Below are positions 7,650-15,971 of a DNA stretch of 58,883 bases, piece after piece. The notes below the pieces were generated by a model. It was not told the DNA's origin. It saw nothing but the letters and a program-made list of their open reading frames with translations, and ran no database searches. Origin of the DNA: Daejeonella sp. Its GTDB lineage: Bacteria; Bacteroidota; Bacteroidia; Sphingobacteriales; Sphingobacteriaceae. How positions within the stretch are numbered: position 1 is the stretch's first letter; each line of letters begins with the position of its first letter. The stretch is from contig NZ_JAUXXZ010000019.1 of assembly GCF_030684675.1 (NCBI RefSeq), forward strand, positions 1 to 58,883, written 5' to 3'. The position numbers were made by a program, and so were the translations under genes.

Positions 7650-9251
7650 ATGAACAGGAGAGAATTAATAAAAGGCCTGAGCCTATTGCCTGTTGCAGGT
7701 GCGGTTTCAGGATCCGGCATAGAATCTGTCTTTGCCGCGAGCCCGGTAATGGCCAGGCAGCCAGGCAAAAGTATTTATGAGGCCATAGGTGTTCGTCCGC
7801 TGATCAATGCAAGGGGTACAGTCACGGTGGTTGGCGCAAGCCAGATCCTTCCTGAAGTGCAAAAAGCAATGGATGAAGCGGTTAAGGAATATGTTCAGAT
7901 TGATGAGCTCATGGATGCGGTGGGTGCCCGTTTGGGGGAACTGACCGGCACAGAGTTCGGTTATGTCAGTTCGGGTGCTTCGGCTGCGATTACGGCTGCT
8001 ACTGCAGGTTGTGTAACCGGGGGTGATCCTGATAAGCTATGGATGATTCCTGATCTTACAGGTATGAAGGATGAAGTGATAATTCCTGCTTATTCCCGTA
8101 CAGCTTATGATGCAGCTGCAAAAGCTGTCGGAGTGCGAATGGTAGAGGTAAATACCCTTGATGATTTAAAAGTGGCAATCGGTCCGCGTACGGCAATGAT
8201 ACTTGTTCTTGCCGGTGGACGTTCAGAGAACGGACCCCTATCAATCAAAGAGATAGCATCCATTGCAAAACCTCTTGGTGTGCCAATTTTGGTTGATGCT
8301 GCAGCCGAAGTACTGGAAGTTCCTAATCCGCATATTGCCCAGGGTGCCGACCTTGTTGCATACAGCGGGGGTAAATATATCCGCGGTCCGCAATGTGCAG
8401 GCTTATTATTGGGGCGTAAAGACCTGATCATTGCATCCAGAATAAATGCCGGACCACATCATGGTTTTGGCCGTGGATTTAAGGTTGGCCGTGAAGAGAT
8501 TATGGGCATGCTTGCGGCAGTAGAAACCTGGTTCAAGCGTGATCATGCTGCAGAATGGAAGACCTGGGTATCTTATGGAAATCACATCATACAGCGTCTG
8601 GCGAATGTAAAGGGAGTGACCACACAACTGAGCGAGCCCAAAGGAAGAAGTAACCGTGCTCCTTCTGTGACTATTAACTGGGATAAATCAGTAATTCCGT
8701 TGACCGGCGAAGATATGGAGGGACTTTTATGGGATGGTACTCCACGCATTGCTGTGAGCGGAGCAGGAAGTTTCCTTCCGTTTCCACCTAATTTGCAGCC
8801 TAATATCAGTATTCATACTCCGGCACTACAACCTGGCGAAGAAAAAATAATTGCCGATAGGGTGTATGCCCTATTAACCAAACCTCCAATGATCAAGCGA
8901 GTTGCCGGTGAGGCTTCTTTTGACCTTAGCGGGCAGTGGGACCTTAAAATGAAATTCTCTGCCAGTACAGTAGATCAGACCTTGATCATTGAGCAAAAGG
9001 GTAATGAATTTATCGGAACACATATTGCCAGTATAGGCTCCCGCGACCTTGACGGGACGCTTCATGGTAAACAGATTACGATACGGAGCTCGTATACCAA
9101 AGATGGTGTTCGTATTAATTACACATTCACAGGAACTGCCGAAGCAAATACGATGCAGGGAAAGGTGAGCCTGAGTGAGTATGGAGATGCTGAATGGACA
9201 GCCAAACGACATGAATATCGTCCGGCAGGTGCAAGACGTAGCAGAGGATAA
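7650..9251 (+). CDS. TAT-exported DgaE/SelA-like PLP-dependent lyase
   Basis: A fold-type I PLP enzyme of the SelA-related group that includes D-glucosaminate-6-phosphate ammonia-lyase (DgaE). 533 residues. The N-terminus has a twin-arginine motif (NRRELIKG, Arg 3-4). The PLP lysine is Lys242 in YSGGKYIRGPQ, and Asp216 in ILVDAAAE should pair with the pyridine nitrogen. The catalytic part ends near 405. Residues about 410-533 are an additional beta-rich module (FDLSGQWDLKMKF, GTHIASIGSRDLDGTLHGK) reminiscent of lipocalin-like barrels and not present in the cytosolic relatives I know. The TAT route fits an enzyme that must fold around PLP before export. The likely reaction is elimination of ammonia from a 2-amino-2-deoxy sugar acid, unphosphorylated because it works outside the cytoplasm (inference). 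Confidence 0.8.
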   Translation: MNRRELIKGLSLLPVAGAVSGSGIESVFAASPVMARQPGKSIYEAIGVRPLINARGTVTVVGASQILPEVQKAMDEAVKEYVQIDELMDAVGARLGELTGTEFGYVSSGASAAITAATAGCVTGGDPDKLWMIPDLTGMKDEVIIPAYSRTAYDAAAKAVGVRMVEVNTLDDLKVAIGPRTAMILVLAGGRSENGPLSIKEIASIAKPLGVPILVDAAAEVLEVPNPHIAQGADLVAYSGGKYIRGPQCAGLLLGRKDLIIASRINAGPHHGFGRGFKVGREEIMGMLAAVETWFKRDHAAEWKTWVSYGNHIIQRLANVKGVTTQLSEPKGRSNRAPSVTINWDKSVIPLTGEDMEGLLWDGTPRIAVSGAGSFLPFPPNLQPNISIHTPALQPGEEKIIADRVYALLTKPPMIKRVAGEASFDLSGQWDLKMKFSASTVDQTLIIEQKGNEFIGTHIASIGSRDLDGTLHGKQITIRSSYTKDGVRINYTFTGTAEANTMQGKVSLSEYGDAEWTAKRHEYRPAGARRSRG

Positions 9252-9307
9252 TTTTAAAATGGGTACTTATGTTTTGGCTTTGTGCAATTTTATAAAGATG
9301 AACTGAT

Positions 9308-9751
9308 ATGCGGCCTATAAGATCTGTTCTATTGCTTACTTGTCTGAGTACTCTGGTCTTGTCATTCACCGGTGCCTATGATGCACAGCCACAGGATTGG
9401 AAAGCTCCGGCATGGGCAGATACTTTATATAATCCATATCATATTGAGCCTCTGACATTGCCACAGGCTCAGGAGATATATAATTTATACTGTATTTCCT
9501 GCCATGGTAATCAGGGACAGGGTTATCCGCTGGAACATACCAGTCAGCAGGTGCCTGATTTTAAGGACGATGTGCTTATGAGCCAAAGCGATGGAGCTTT
9601 ATACTGGAAGTTAAGAGAGGGTAAAGGCATTATGCCAGGATTTAAATCCAAACTATCGGATGAGCAGCAATGGCAGCTTGTTGAGTATATCAGAGACCTT
9701 TCAAAGCCCTTTCATCTTCAGAAAAATCCATTTAAATCGCTTAATAATTGA
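9308..9751 (+). CDS. Periplasmic class I cytochrome c
   Basis: A 147-residue mono-heme cytochrome. A signal peptide (SVLLLTCLSTLVLSF) precedes the heme motif Cys62-x-x-Cys65-His66 (YCISCHGNQGQG), and Met109 in GIMPGF is the likely distal ligand, followed by the terminal helix WQLVEYIRDLSK. It lies 56 bases after the PLP enzyme gene and before the lactonase gene, so it probably takes electrons from the quinoprotein lipoprotein of this cluster to a terminal oxidase. That partner assignment rests on neighbourhood only. Confidence 0.88.
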   Translation: MRPIRSVLLLTCLSTLVLSFTGAYDAQPQDWKAPAWADTLYNPYHIEPLTLPQAQEIYNLYCISCHGNQGQGYPLEHTSQQVPDFKDDVLMSQSDGALYWKLREGKGIMPGFKSKLSDEQQWQLVEYIRDLSKPFHLQKNPFKSLNN

Positions 9752-9800
9752 TTAAAAATACTTTATTACTTAAATTGAATTATTCACAAATTATCAGACT

Positions 9801-10940
9801 ATGAAGAAGTTAATTTCATTTGGTTTTGTCCTGACCTTGCTTATTGCAGATTCTTCTGAGCTTTTAGCTCAGCCAGGAACGAAAAGTATCATTTATGCAG
9901 GTTCATCTTCGGCGAGAGGAAGTAAAGGAATCTATGTTTTGGAATTCGACCAGCAGAAAGGTACACTCAAGGAATTGCAAACAGTGACTGAGGGTAGCAG
10001 CCCCGGCTTTTTAGCTTTCAGTCCGAATAAAGAGTTTTTGTATTCAATTTATGGTAAGGGTACCCTTGAGGATGGGAATGGTGCGGTTATGTCATTTAAA
10101 ATAGATCCTTTTACAGGGTTCTTAAAAAAAGTGAATGAGCAATCTGTAGGAGGTAAAGGACCAGCCCATATCAGTATTGATCCAAAGGGCAGGTTTGCAT
10201 ATACAGCCAATTATGGCGATGCAAGTGTAACTGTATTTCCGATAAATTCGGATGGCACGCTGGCTAAAGCCTCTGATTATGTTAAGCATACCGGTAGCAG
10301 TACTAATCCACAGCGGCAGAAGGAGCCACATCCACACTCCAGTATTCCATCCGCCGATGGTAAGTTTTTGTACGTTTCTGATTTGGGCACAGATAAGATT
10401 ATGATTTATGAAGTTATGAATGGTGGAAAATTAAAACCCGCTGCTGTTCCGTTTGTACAGGTAGCTGCAGGTTCAGGTCCCAGACATTTTAAAATCCATA
10501 AGAACGGCAAGTTTGCCTATTCTGTTGATGAATTATCCAATACTATTGTTGCCTTTAAAGTGAATAAGAAAACCGGAGCTCTTACGATTATTGAGCGTTT
10601 AAGCATGCTTCCCGAAGGTTATTCCGAGGTGACTTATGCCTCTGATGTTCATTTCTCGCCGGATGGCAAATTTATTTATGCTACGAACAGAGGGCATGAA
10701 AGTGTCGTAATCTATGGTGTTAACGCGAAGAACGGAAAATTAAACATAATTGGACATGAGTCGACCGGAGGGAAACATCCGAGAAACTTCATGATCAGCA
10801 AGTCGGGCGAATATGTCCTGGTAGGTAATACAAACACCGATAATGTGGTAATTTTTAACAGAGACAATAAAACCGGCTTGCTTAAACCTAATGGGGTTCA
10901 GTACACTATTCCGGCTGTGAGTTGTTTGATTGAGTTGTAG
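9801..10940 (+). CDS. Exported lactonase-family beta-propeller (Pgl/YbhE type)
   Basis: A 379-residue seven-bladed propeller of the 6-phosphogluconolactonase/carboxy-muconate cyclase family. A signal peptide ends near SSELLAQPG. Repeated blade motifs include PAHISIDPKGRFAYTANYGD, PHPHSSIPSADGKFLYVSDLG and PRHFKIHKNGKFAY; the repeated GPRHF/HPRNF phrases are typical. Being exported, it cannot act on cytosolic 6-phosphogluconolactone. A sugar lactone produced by the quinoprotein dehydrogenase of this cluster is the more sensible substrate. It is the last gene of the plus-strand block. Many exported homologues remain uncharacterised, so activity is inferred. Confidence 0.82.
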   Translation: MKKLISFGFVLTLLIADSSELLAQPGTKSIIYAGSSSARGSKGIYVLEFDQQKGTLKELQTVTEGSSPGFLAFSPNKEFLYSIYGKGTLEDGNGAVMSFKIDPFTGFLKKVNEQSVGGKGPAHISIDPKGRFAYTANYGDASVTVFPINSDGTLAKASDYVKHTGSSTNPQRQKEPHPHSSIPSADGKFLYVSDLGTDKIMIYEVMNGGKLKPAAVPFVQVAAGSGPRHFKIHKNGKFAYSVDELSNTIVAFKVNKKTGALTIIERLSMLPEGYSEVTYASDVHFSPDGKFIYATNRGHESVVIYGVNAKNGKLNIIGHESTGGKHPRNFMISKSGEYVLVGNTNTDNVVIFNRDNKTGLLKPNGVQYTIPAVSCLIEL

Positions 10941-10947
10941 CATCAGC

Positions 10948-11262
10948 TTATTGGTAATCATTAATCATTAATGTTGCTTGCAGGGGTTTGCACACTCTTC
11001 TGGGGTTGGTCTGGTGGGTTGCCCTGTAGTCGGTGATGATAGGACTGCACAGACAATTGTTCAATGTAGCCAATATGACCTTATCTTGCTCCGAAAGGTA
11101 AATGATTGAGGACTCCATCATACCATGTTCGTAGATCTTTCGATCAAGGTGTATTTTGATCGAAGGATCTAAAAGGGAAGTGATATGCAGAACTATACTT
11201 GCCTGCTCCTGATTGAAGAGCTTAGTTAACCTGAGTTCGATATTGGAAGGGAAAAAATATGG
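10948..11262 (-). pseudogene. Possible 3' remnant of an unrecognised gene
   Basis: A minus-strand frame stays open for about 105 codons between stops but has no good start codon near its beginning. It reads like real protein in the middle (for example ASIVLHITSLLDPSIKI and ESSIIYLSEQDKVILATL), ending in a basic Arg-rich tail. I do not recognise the family. Upstream, the same strand keeps protein-like codons in another frame, so a frameshifted or truncated gene is possible. It lies in a 551-base gap that otherwise holds only repeats; the remaining part (about 11263-11400) shows nothing clear. Confidence 0.3.
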
Positions 11263-11412
11263 TTATGATTGGTCAGATAATGCTCTAGAACTACAAAGAT
11301 TTGATTTTGAAAATCAATACCTGTTTGTTATAGGCTGGTTCAGTCCTTTCCTTCGGAGTATTTCCGGCATGAAATCGCGTTTTGGTTCAAATTACGAATA
11401 GCCGGAAGATAC

Positions 11413-11447
11413 CTCCTCCGGCAAGGTTTATTTTACCTGGGGCTGTT
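11413..11447. repeat. 35-bp dispersed repeat, copy 1
   Basis: Matches the reverse complement of 35971-36005 at 31 of 35 positions. The shared core is CCTCCGGC-n-AGGTTTATTTTACC. The preceding bases (11401-11422) form a GCCGGA/TCCGGC hairpin. It directly abuts the REP palindrome at 11447. Confidence 0.7.
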
Positions 11448-11482
11448 TCCCTGTGGTCGGTGTTATCATCGACCACAGGGAA
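11447..11482. repeat. REP-type palindrome, also likely terminator
   Basis: Perfect 13-bp arms TTCCCTGTGGTCG and CGACCACAGGGAA with a 10-base loop. It belongs to the family found around the RAYT gene (12298, 12931) and at 53103-53564. It lies 9 bases after the stop of the minus-strand SIMPL gene and could end its transcript. Confidence 0.8.
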
Positions 11483-11491
11483 GGAACTGAA

Positions 11492-12202
11492 TTATTTCAG
11501 AATAAATTTTACCTGAATATTAGCAGTAACATTAATCTTTTCAAATTCAATTTTTGGAATGTTGGCTAGAGACACCTCCTGCATGGAATTAGTGCCTCTC
11601 AGGGTTATTCCTGCTACACGCCCCTGGAGTTGCTGATTCATGTAGTAGGGCTCATTATCAGATATCTGGATAGCTGAACCAATATTTTGTTGTAGTGGTT
11701 TCACAATTGCCAGTGCTCTGGTTCTGGCATTTTCCACTGCTTTGGTCCGGATTATATTTTTGATATTTTCTAAATTTGAGTGAGTTACCTTTTCAATAGA
11801 AGTATTGGAGATCCCCAATTGCTCAAGGTTAATAAATACCTTGCTGGCAGTCAGGCCGTCGCTTACTTTTAACATATATTGTTTAGTTTTCAGGATGTCT
11901 TTATTTTTTAAAAGATAGGACTTGAAATTGCTTGATATGTCGGTTGTACTCAGGTCTTTATCCAGGTCAATCCCCAGAGTCTTTAGAGCATTAACCATTT
12001 TTATTTCCAGATCCTCAACAGAAACTTTATCCTTTGAGTCTTTCTCTGCAAGCAGAATCTTAATAGAGATTTCGTTTGGAGTAACCAGAGAATCTGCGCT
12101 GCCTGTTACTTCAAGATAGGGTTGATCAATAAAATTTTTTTGCTGAGCCATTCCGCAAAGGGATATGAAGATCAAACAAATAATTAGGGATAAATTTTTC
12201 AT
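11492..12202 (-). CDS. SIMPL domain (DUF541) exported protein
   Basis: A 236-residue protein with a signal peptide (NLSLIICLIFISLCGMAQ) and one SIMPL domain: YLEVTGSADSLVTPNEISI at the front, a coiled helical middle (VEDLEIKMVNALKTLGID) and the terminal NVTANIQVKFILK strand. SIMPL proteins are periplasmic or outer-membrane-associated with ill-defined roles in stress resistance. Near residues 192-203 it has QGRVAGITLRGTN, which resembles the conserved plug segment of TonB-dependent receptors; this may be a chance loop or a shared surface motif. It stands alone, followed by a REP palindrome and preceded by the RAYT region. Confidence 0.82.
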   Translation of the reverse strand: MKNLSLIICLIFISLCGMAQQKNFIDQPYLEVTGSADSLVTPNEISIKILLAEKDSKDKVSVEDLEIKMVNALKTLGIDLDKDLSTTDISSNFKSYLLKNKDILKTKQYMLKVSDGLTASKVFINLEQLGISNTSIEKVTHSNLENIKNIIRTKAVENARTRALAIVKPLQQNIGSAIQISDNEPYYMNQQLQGRVAGITLRGTNSMQEVSLANIPKIEFEKINVTANIQVKFILK

Positions 12203-12297
12203 AGTCTTGTGTTTAAGTTTATAAAAATAGGATTAAAACGATCTTATACAAGTTCCATTCAGCTCGTTTTGGTCAAGGGCCAGGTACCCCGTTCCCT

Positions 12298-12321
12298 CTG
12301 GTTGGTGTTATCACCAACCAG
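12298..12321. repeat. REP palindrome at RAYT 3' side
   Basis: Perfect arms CTGGTTGGTG and CACCAACCAG around the loop TTAT, ending 7 bases before the RAYT stop codon. The 5' flank is TTCCCT, shared with other members of the family. Confidence 0.85.
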
Positions 12322-12328
12322 CCTTAAT

Positions 12329-12841
12329 TTACAGATGATCCATATAATGAGTAATAAGAGGATTGTGTTCGTTCAAATAGTAGTATTGAGCTGATGAGAA
12401 TAAATAATCTTCTGGTAATTTACATAGTCCGGCTTTAACCGGATTGAAATGTATGTAGTTTATTTTTTGTTCAGCCACAGCTCTTGTTAATATTCTGGCC
12501 CTGTATGCCCTGCGTTCCCAGAAATGAAACTGTCTGTCACTTTGTGTGCTGGTATAATGAGTTAGTTCATTTGGGTGGTTCTCAATCAAGTTGAACTTTA
12601 TTTGTTGTGCGGTATATTTAAGAAAACTCTGCTGAACATTTTTTTCAATCCAGTCATTTTGCTTACGCCAAAGTATATGCATGTGATTTGGCATAATTAC
12701 ATAGGCATAGAGCCATATCCGTTCATCCTTTACCAGGAATTCAAGGCTATCAAGGATTATCTGCTTGTGTTTATCTTCTTTAAGTAAGGTCTGCCAATTT
12801 AAGCAGGTAACAGTGAAGAATTCTATGTCTCCGTGATTCAT
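12329..12841 (-). CDS. REP-associated tyrosine transposase (RAYT, Y1/HUH)
   Basis: Single-domain HUH transposase of the TnpA-REP group, 170 residues from the chosen start. The signature His53-Met-His55 lies in YVIMPNHMHILW, the likely nucleophile is Tyr76 (FLKYTAQQI), and the family's C-terminal motif YIHFNPVKAGLCKLPEDY (about 129-146) is complete. The same frame stays open up to 13099, but that stretch crosses a REP palindrome and the end of the polymerase gene and does not look like protein, so the start at 12841 (or 12868) is preferred. It is bracketed by near-perfect palindromes 7 bases after its stop and about 90 bases before its start, which is the usual layout of a RAYT with its cognate REPs. 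Such enzymes nick and join single-stranded REP DNA and are normally domesticated single-copy genes. Confidence 0.9.
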   Translation of the reverse strand: MNHGDIEFFTVTCLNWQTLLKEDKHKQIILDSLEFLVKDERIWLYAYVIMPNHMHILWRKQNDWIEKNVQQSFLKYTAQQIKFNLIENHPNELTHYTSTQSDRQFHFWERRAYRARILTRAVAEQKINYIHFNPVKAGLCKLPEDYLFSSAQYYYLNEHNPLITHYMDHL

Positions 12842-12930
12842 AATTAAACTTAAAAAAATGGGAATCATGATGTTTCCAGGAATGAGTAAGCGGTAGGTTG
12901 CACTGAGTATTCGGGGGATTGTGGTCGTTA

Positions 12931-12954
12931 GTGGTCGGTGATAACACCGACCAC
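12931..12954. repeat. REP palindrome at RAYT 5' side
   Basis: Perfect arms GTGGTCGGTG and CACCGACCAC with loop ATAA. Read on the minus strand it has the loop TTAT and the flank CCCCT, so it is inverted relative to the copy at 12298. Confidence 0.85.
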
Positions 12955-12992
12955 AGGGGTAATTATAAAAAAGCACACGCGACACGCATGCG

Positions 12993-13016
12993 CTAGCCAG
13001 GGTTATCACCAACCAG
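12993..13016. repeat. Degenerate REP copy
   Basis: GTTATCACCAACCAG matches the loop and right arm of the family, while the left arm is decayed. It lies between the RAYT and the 3' end of the polymerase gene. Confidence 0.6.
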
Positions 13017-13031
13017 CCTATCACGACCAAC

Positions 13032-15968
13032 TCACCATACCGGGTTATCCCTGATTGGAAGTTTGGCAAATTTTTCAACCTCGATAGCGGGGCAGCCAAA
13101 ATCCTCGACTACTTTTCCGAGGATCAGATAGCAGCCCTTTCCTCTGAAAGGATAGGAAGGAGTAGTATTCGGAAAATGAACAGTATCCAGGAATTCGCCC
13201 TCTGCATCCAGAAAAGTGCCGAACCACATTTTCTTATTGTTTTTTGTGCGGACTGTCTTTTCGCAGACGTAATTGCCAGCTAACCGGATTGTTTTGTTGA
13301 GGTGCTTTGATAAATCTTTTGCTGCAACATCCCCGCGGTAATCTGATTTCATCAGGTCGAACATACTCATGCTTATCGGATAACCTAATAATTCGAGCTC
13401 ATTATAGGCATCTTCCAGTATCGAGCTTTCCAGTTCGGGCAGATAGAGTTCTTTCGCTTCGGTACAGAACAGTTCGGTATCCTGTTTAGGCACAACTTTG
13501 CTGCCGAGGTAATTATACACTTCCCATAGCAGCTCTTTTTTGTTCTTTCCGCTAAAGCTGAAAGCCCCGATGCGGATCAGGATAATGGCCTGATCGAGTG
13601 TGATTCCGGTTCGTTTGATAAAATCGGCAAGGTCGCGGTAGGGGCCATTGGCGTCCCGCTCAGCCTGGATAAGCTCGAGGTATCGGCTTTCGAGTCCCTG
13701 CAGGCCAATAAAACCCAGCCATGCATCTTTACCTCTGATCCTAACCTTCGCTTCACTATTGTTTACACAGGGTAAATGCACCTGGGCACCCGATTTCTGT
13801 AGCTCATGAACATAGACCCAGCGCTGGTAAAAGCCGCCGTAATTATTCAGTACAGCTACCATAAACTCCATGGGATAATAAGTTTTGAGAAAGAGGCTCT
13901 GATAACTCTCTACAGCGAATGAAGCGGAGTGTGCTTTTGAGAAACTGTACCCAGCAAAAGATGAGACCTGCCGCCAGACTTCTTCGGTAGTTTTCTCATC
14001 TCTTCCAATTTCTTTGGCACGGTCAAAAAATCGCTGAACCAGGCGATCGAATTCCTTTTTAGAACGATATTTCCCGCTCATACCCCGACGCAAAACGTCG
14101 GCATCTGTCAGGTCAAGCCCGGCATAATGGTAGCAGATCTTGATCACATCTTCCTGATACACCATCACGCCGAATGTCTCATGGAGATGCTCTTTCATCA
14201 CCGGGTGCAGGTATTTTACATTTTCGGGATCATGGTAATTGCTGATATAAGTCTTCATCATACCCGAAGAGGCTACTCCGGGACGGATGATGGAGCTTGC
14301 GGCAACGAGTGTCAGATAACTTTCACATCCTAATTTTTTCAGCAGTTGCCGCATGGCAGGCGATTCGATGTAAAAGCAGCCGATGGTTTTCCCTGTTTTT
14401 AATTTTGCATTGATTTTCGGGTCCTTCATAAAGGAGCTAACCGCATGGATATCCAGTTTTGTTTTCTGATTTTCGAGGACGAGCCGGACCGCCTCTTTGA
14501 TATGTCCGATGCCTCTCTGGCTCAGGATATCGAATTTTTCATATCCGATGGCTTCGGCTTCATACATGTCCCATTGCACGGTAGGCATGCCCTTGGGTGG
14601 CAGATCCAGTGCGGTATAATAGGTAATCGGTTCTTCCGAGATCAGCACACCTCCTGCATGGATAGAACGTTGATTAGGCATATGCTGCATCATGCTCTGA
14701 ATGGCCAGTATCTTAGCGAAAGTCGGGTTGTTCCAGTTCTGCTCCTGTTTTGTCGGGTCGGTAAAACTGTCTATTTCCTGAGCCGGCAAGCCCATCACCT
14801 TGCTGATCTCCCGGATGATGGATCGGTCTTTAAAGGTGCTCATCGTTCCCAGTAATGCAGTGTTATTGCTGCCGTAACGTTTAAATATATAGTCCTGCAC
14901 ATCTTCCCGTTCATCCCAGCTGTAATCGATGTCGAAGTCGGGCGGACTACTCCGCTGCCGGTTCAGAAAGCGTTCAAAATATAAGTCGAGTTCTATCGGA
15001 TCCACATCAGTGATGCGCATGCAGTAAGAGACGATGCTGTTTGCCCCTGAGCCCCTTCCAATATGGTAATAGCCCCTGCCCATCGAATAACGGATGATAT
15101 CCCATGTGATCAGAAAATAAGCAGAGAAATGCAGTTCATTAATAACCGCAAGTTCTTTCTGTACCCGTTTTAAAGCTTCCCGGTTCGAGCGGCCATAGCG
15201 GTATTCCATTCCTTCAAGGGCGAGTTTTTCGAGTAGGGCTTTATCATCTTTTGCCGATCCGGTAAATGTTTTCCGGTTCTTGGAACCCTTTTCAAAGCTG
15301 CTGCTGCAGTCGTTCATCAGCTTCCCGGTATTACTAATAATGAAGGGATAGCCCTCATAACGTTTTTTCAGCTGATCAGGGGGCAGGAACACCTCATCCT
15401 CATGGCAGCAGTCATTTTTCCCGATCTTGGAGAGCAGGGTGTTCAGGTCTATCCCCCTTAAATAGGTATGCAGGCGATGCTCTATTTTATTGCTGAAAGT
15501 CACGCTATGCAGAGCCACAATCTTTTCCCTGATCCCTGATAAGGGCTTCCCGAAAAGGCTGTTCAGATCCCGGTAGGGGATACCCAGAAATTCATTTTCT
15601 TTCAGAGCCCTGTGTTCAGAACTGTATGGATATATGATGTAAACATTCTGAAAATCCCAGGGATTGTCGGGCAGCTCCAGACTGTTGAGCTTGTAGAAGC
15701 TAAGGAAGTCATTCAATTCTTTCATGCCTTCCCTGTTGCGGGCTATCCCGATAAACAGAAGTCCGGATGATCTCCTGAACTCAATACCTGTGATGGCTTT
15801 GATCCCCTTTTCCTGGCATTCCCTGATGAATTCCATCGCTCCCGTCGAGTTATTGATATCGGTAAGCGCCATTTGTTCTATCCCCATAGTTTTAGCCTGC
15901 TCTACTAGTTTTTCGACAGGGAGGGTGCCGTAACGCAAACTATATTGTGAATGAACATTCAGGTACAT
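13032..15968 (-). CDS. dnaE2: Error-prone DNA polymerase III alpha-type (DnaE2-like)
   Basis: C-family DNA polymerase of 978 residues, shorter than the replicative DnaE (about 1160 or more). An N-terminal PHP domain begins with VHSQYSLRYG, but its second metal motif reads LTDINN instead of LTDH, so it is probably inactive as a nuclease. The palm carries the catalytic aspartate motif PDFDIDYS (344-350) and a later KFDILSQRGI. Finger motifs HIGRGSGANSIVSY and RSIHAGGVLI are clear. The next gene upstream, 3 bases away, is a DinB-type polymerase, so the two are surely co-transcribed. This matches the two-gene translesion module common in Bacteroidota. imuA and imuB are not in the window. An SOS link is plausible but no operator was identified. 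Confidence 0.85.
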   Translation of the reverse strand: MYLNVHSQYSLRYGTLPVEKLVEQAKTMGIEQMALTDINNSTGAMEFIRECQEKGIKAITGIEFRRSSGLLFIGIARNREGMKELNDFLSFYKLNSLELPDNPWDFQNVYIIYPYSSEHRALKENEFLGIPYRDLNSLFGKPLSGIREKIVALHSVTFSNKIEHRLHTYLRGIDLNTLLSKIGKNDCCHEDEVFLPPDQLKKRYEGYPFIISNTGKLMNDCSSSFEKGSKNRKTFTGSAKDDKALLEKLALEGMEYRYGRSNREALKRVQKELAVINELHFSAYFLITWDIIRYSMGRGYYHIGRGSGANSIVSYCMRITDVDPIELDLYFERFLNRQRSSPPDFDIDYSWDEREDVQDYIFKRYGSNNTALLGTMSTFKDRSIIREISKVMGLPAQEIDSFTDPTKQEQNWNNPTFAKILAIQSMMQHMPNQRSIHAGGVLISEEPITYYTALDLPPKGMPTVQWDMYEAEAIGYEKFDILSQRGIGHIKEAVRLVLENQKTKLDIHAVSSFMKDPKINAKLKTGKTIGCFYIESPAMRQLLKKLGCESYLTLVAASSIIRPGVASSGMMKTYISNYHDPENVKYLHPVMKEHLHETFGVMVYQEDVIKICYHYAGLDLTDADVLRRGMSGKYRSKKEFDRLVQRFFDRAKEIGRDEKTTEEVWRQVSSFAGYSFSKAHSASFAVESYQSLFLKTYYPMEFMVAVLNNYGGFYQRWVYVHELQKSGAQVHLPCVNNSEAKVRIRGKDAWLGFIGLQGLESRYLELIQAERDANGPYRDLADFIKRTGITLDQAIILIRIGAFSFSGKNKKELLWEVYNYLGSKVVPKQDTELFCTEAKELYLPELESSILEDAYNELELLGYPISMSMFDLMKSDYRGDVAAKDLSKHLNKTIRLAGNYVCEKTVRTKNNKKMWFGTFLDAEGEFLDTVHFPNTTPSYPFRGKGCYLILGKVVEDFGCPAIEVEKFAKLPIRDNPVW

Positions 15969-15971
15969 GGC

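Noticed and set aside
8105-8431. 108-codon frame antisense to the PLP enzyme
   Set aside because: Shadow; PLP-site motifs are on the plus strand.
11213-11401. 62-codon plus-strand frame
   Set aside because: No domain, no start signal, and it overlaps a more protein-like minus-strand stretch.
12842-13099. N-terminal extension of the RAYT gene
   Set aside because: Passes through a REP palindrome and into the polymerase gene; the residues do not resemble the transposase family.
14445-14855. 136-codon frame antisense to the DnaE2-like gene
   Set aside because: The minus-strand polymerase is well conserved here; the frame is a shadow.
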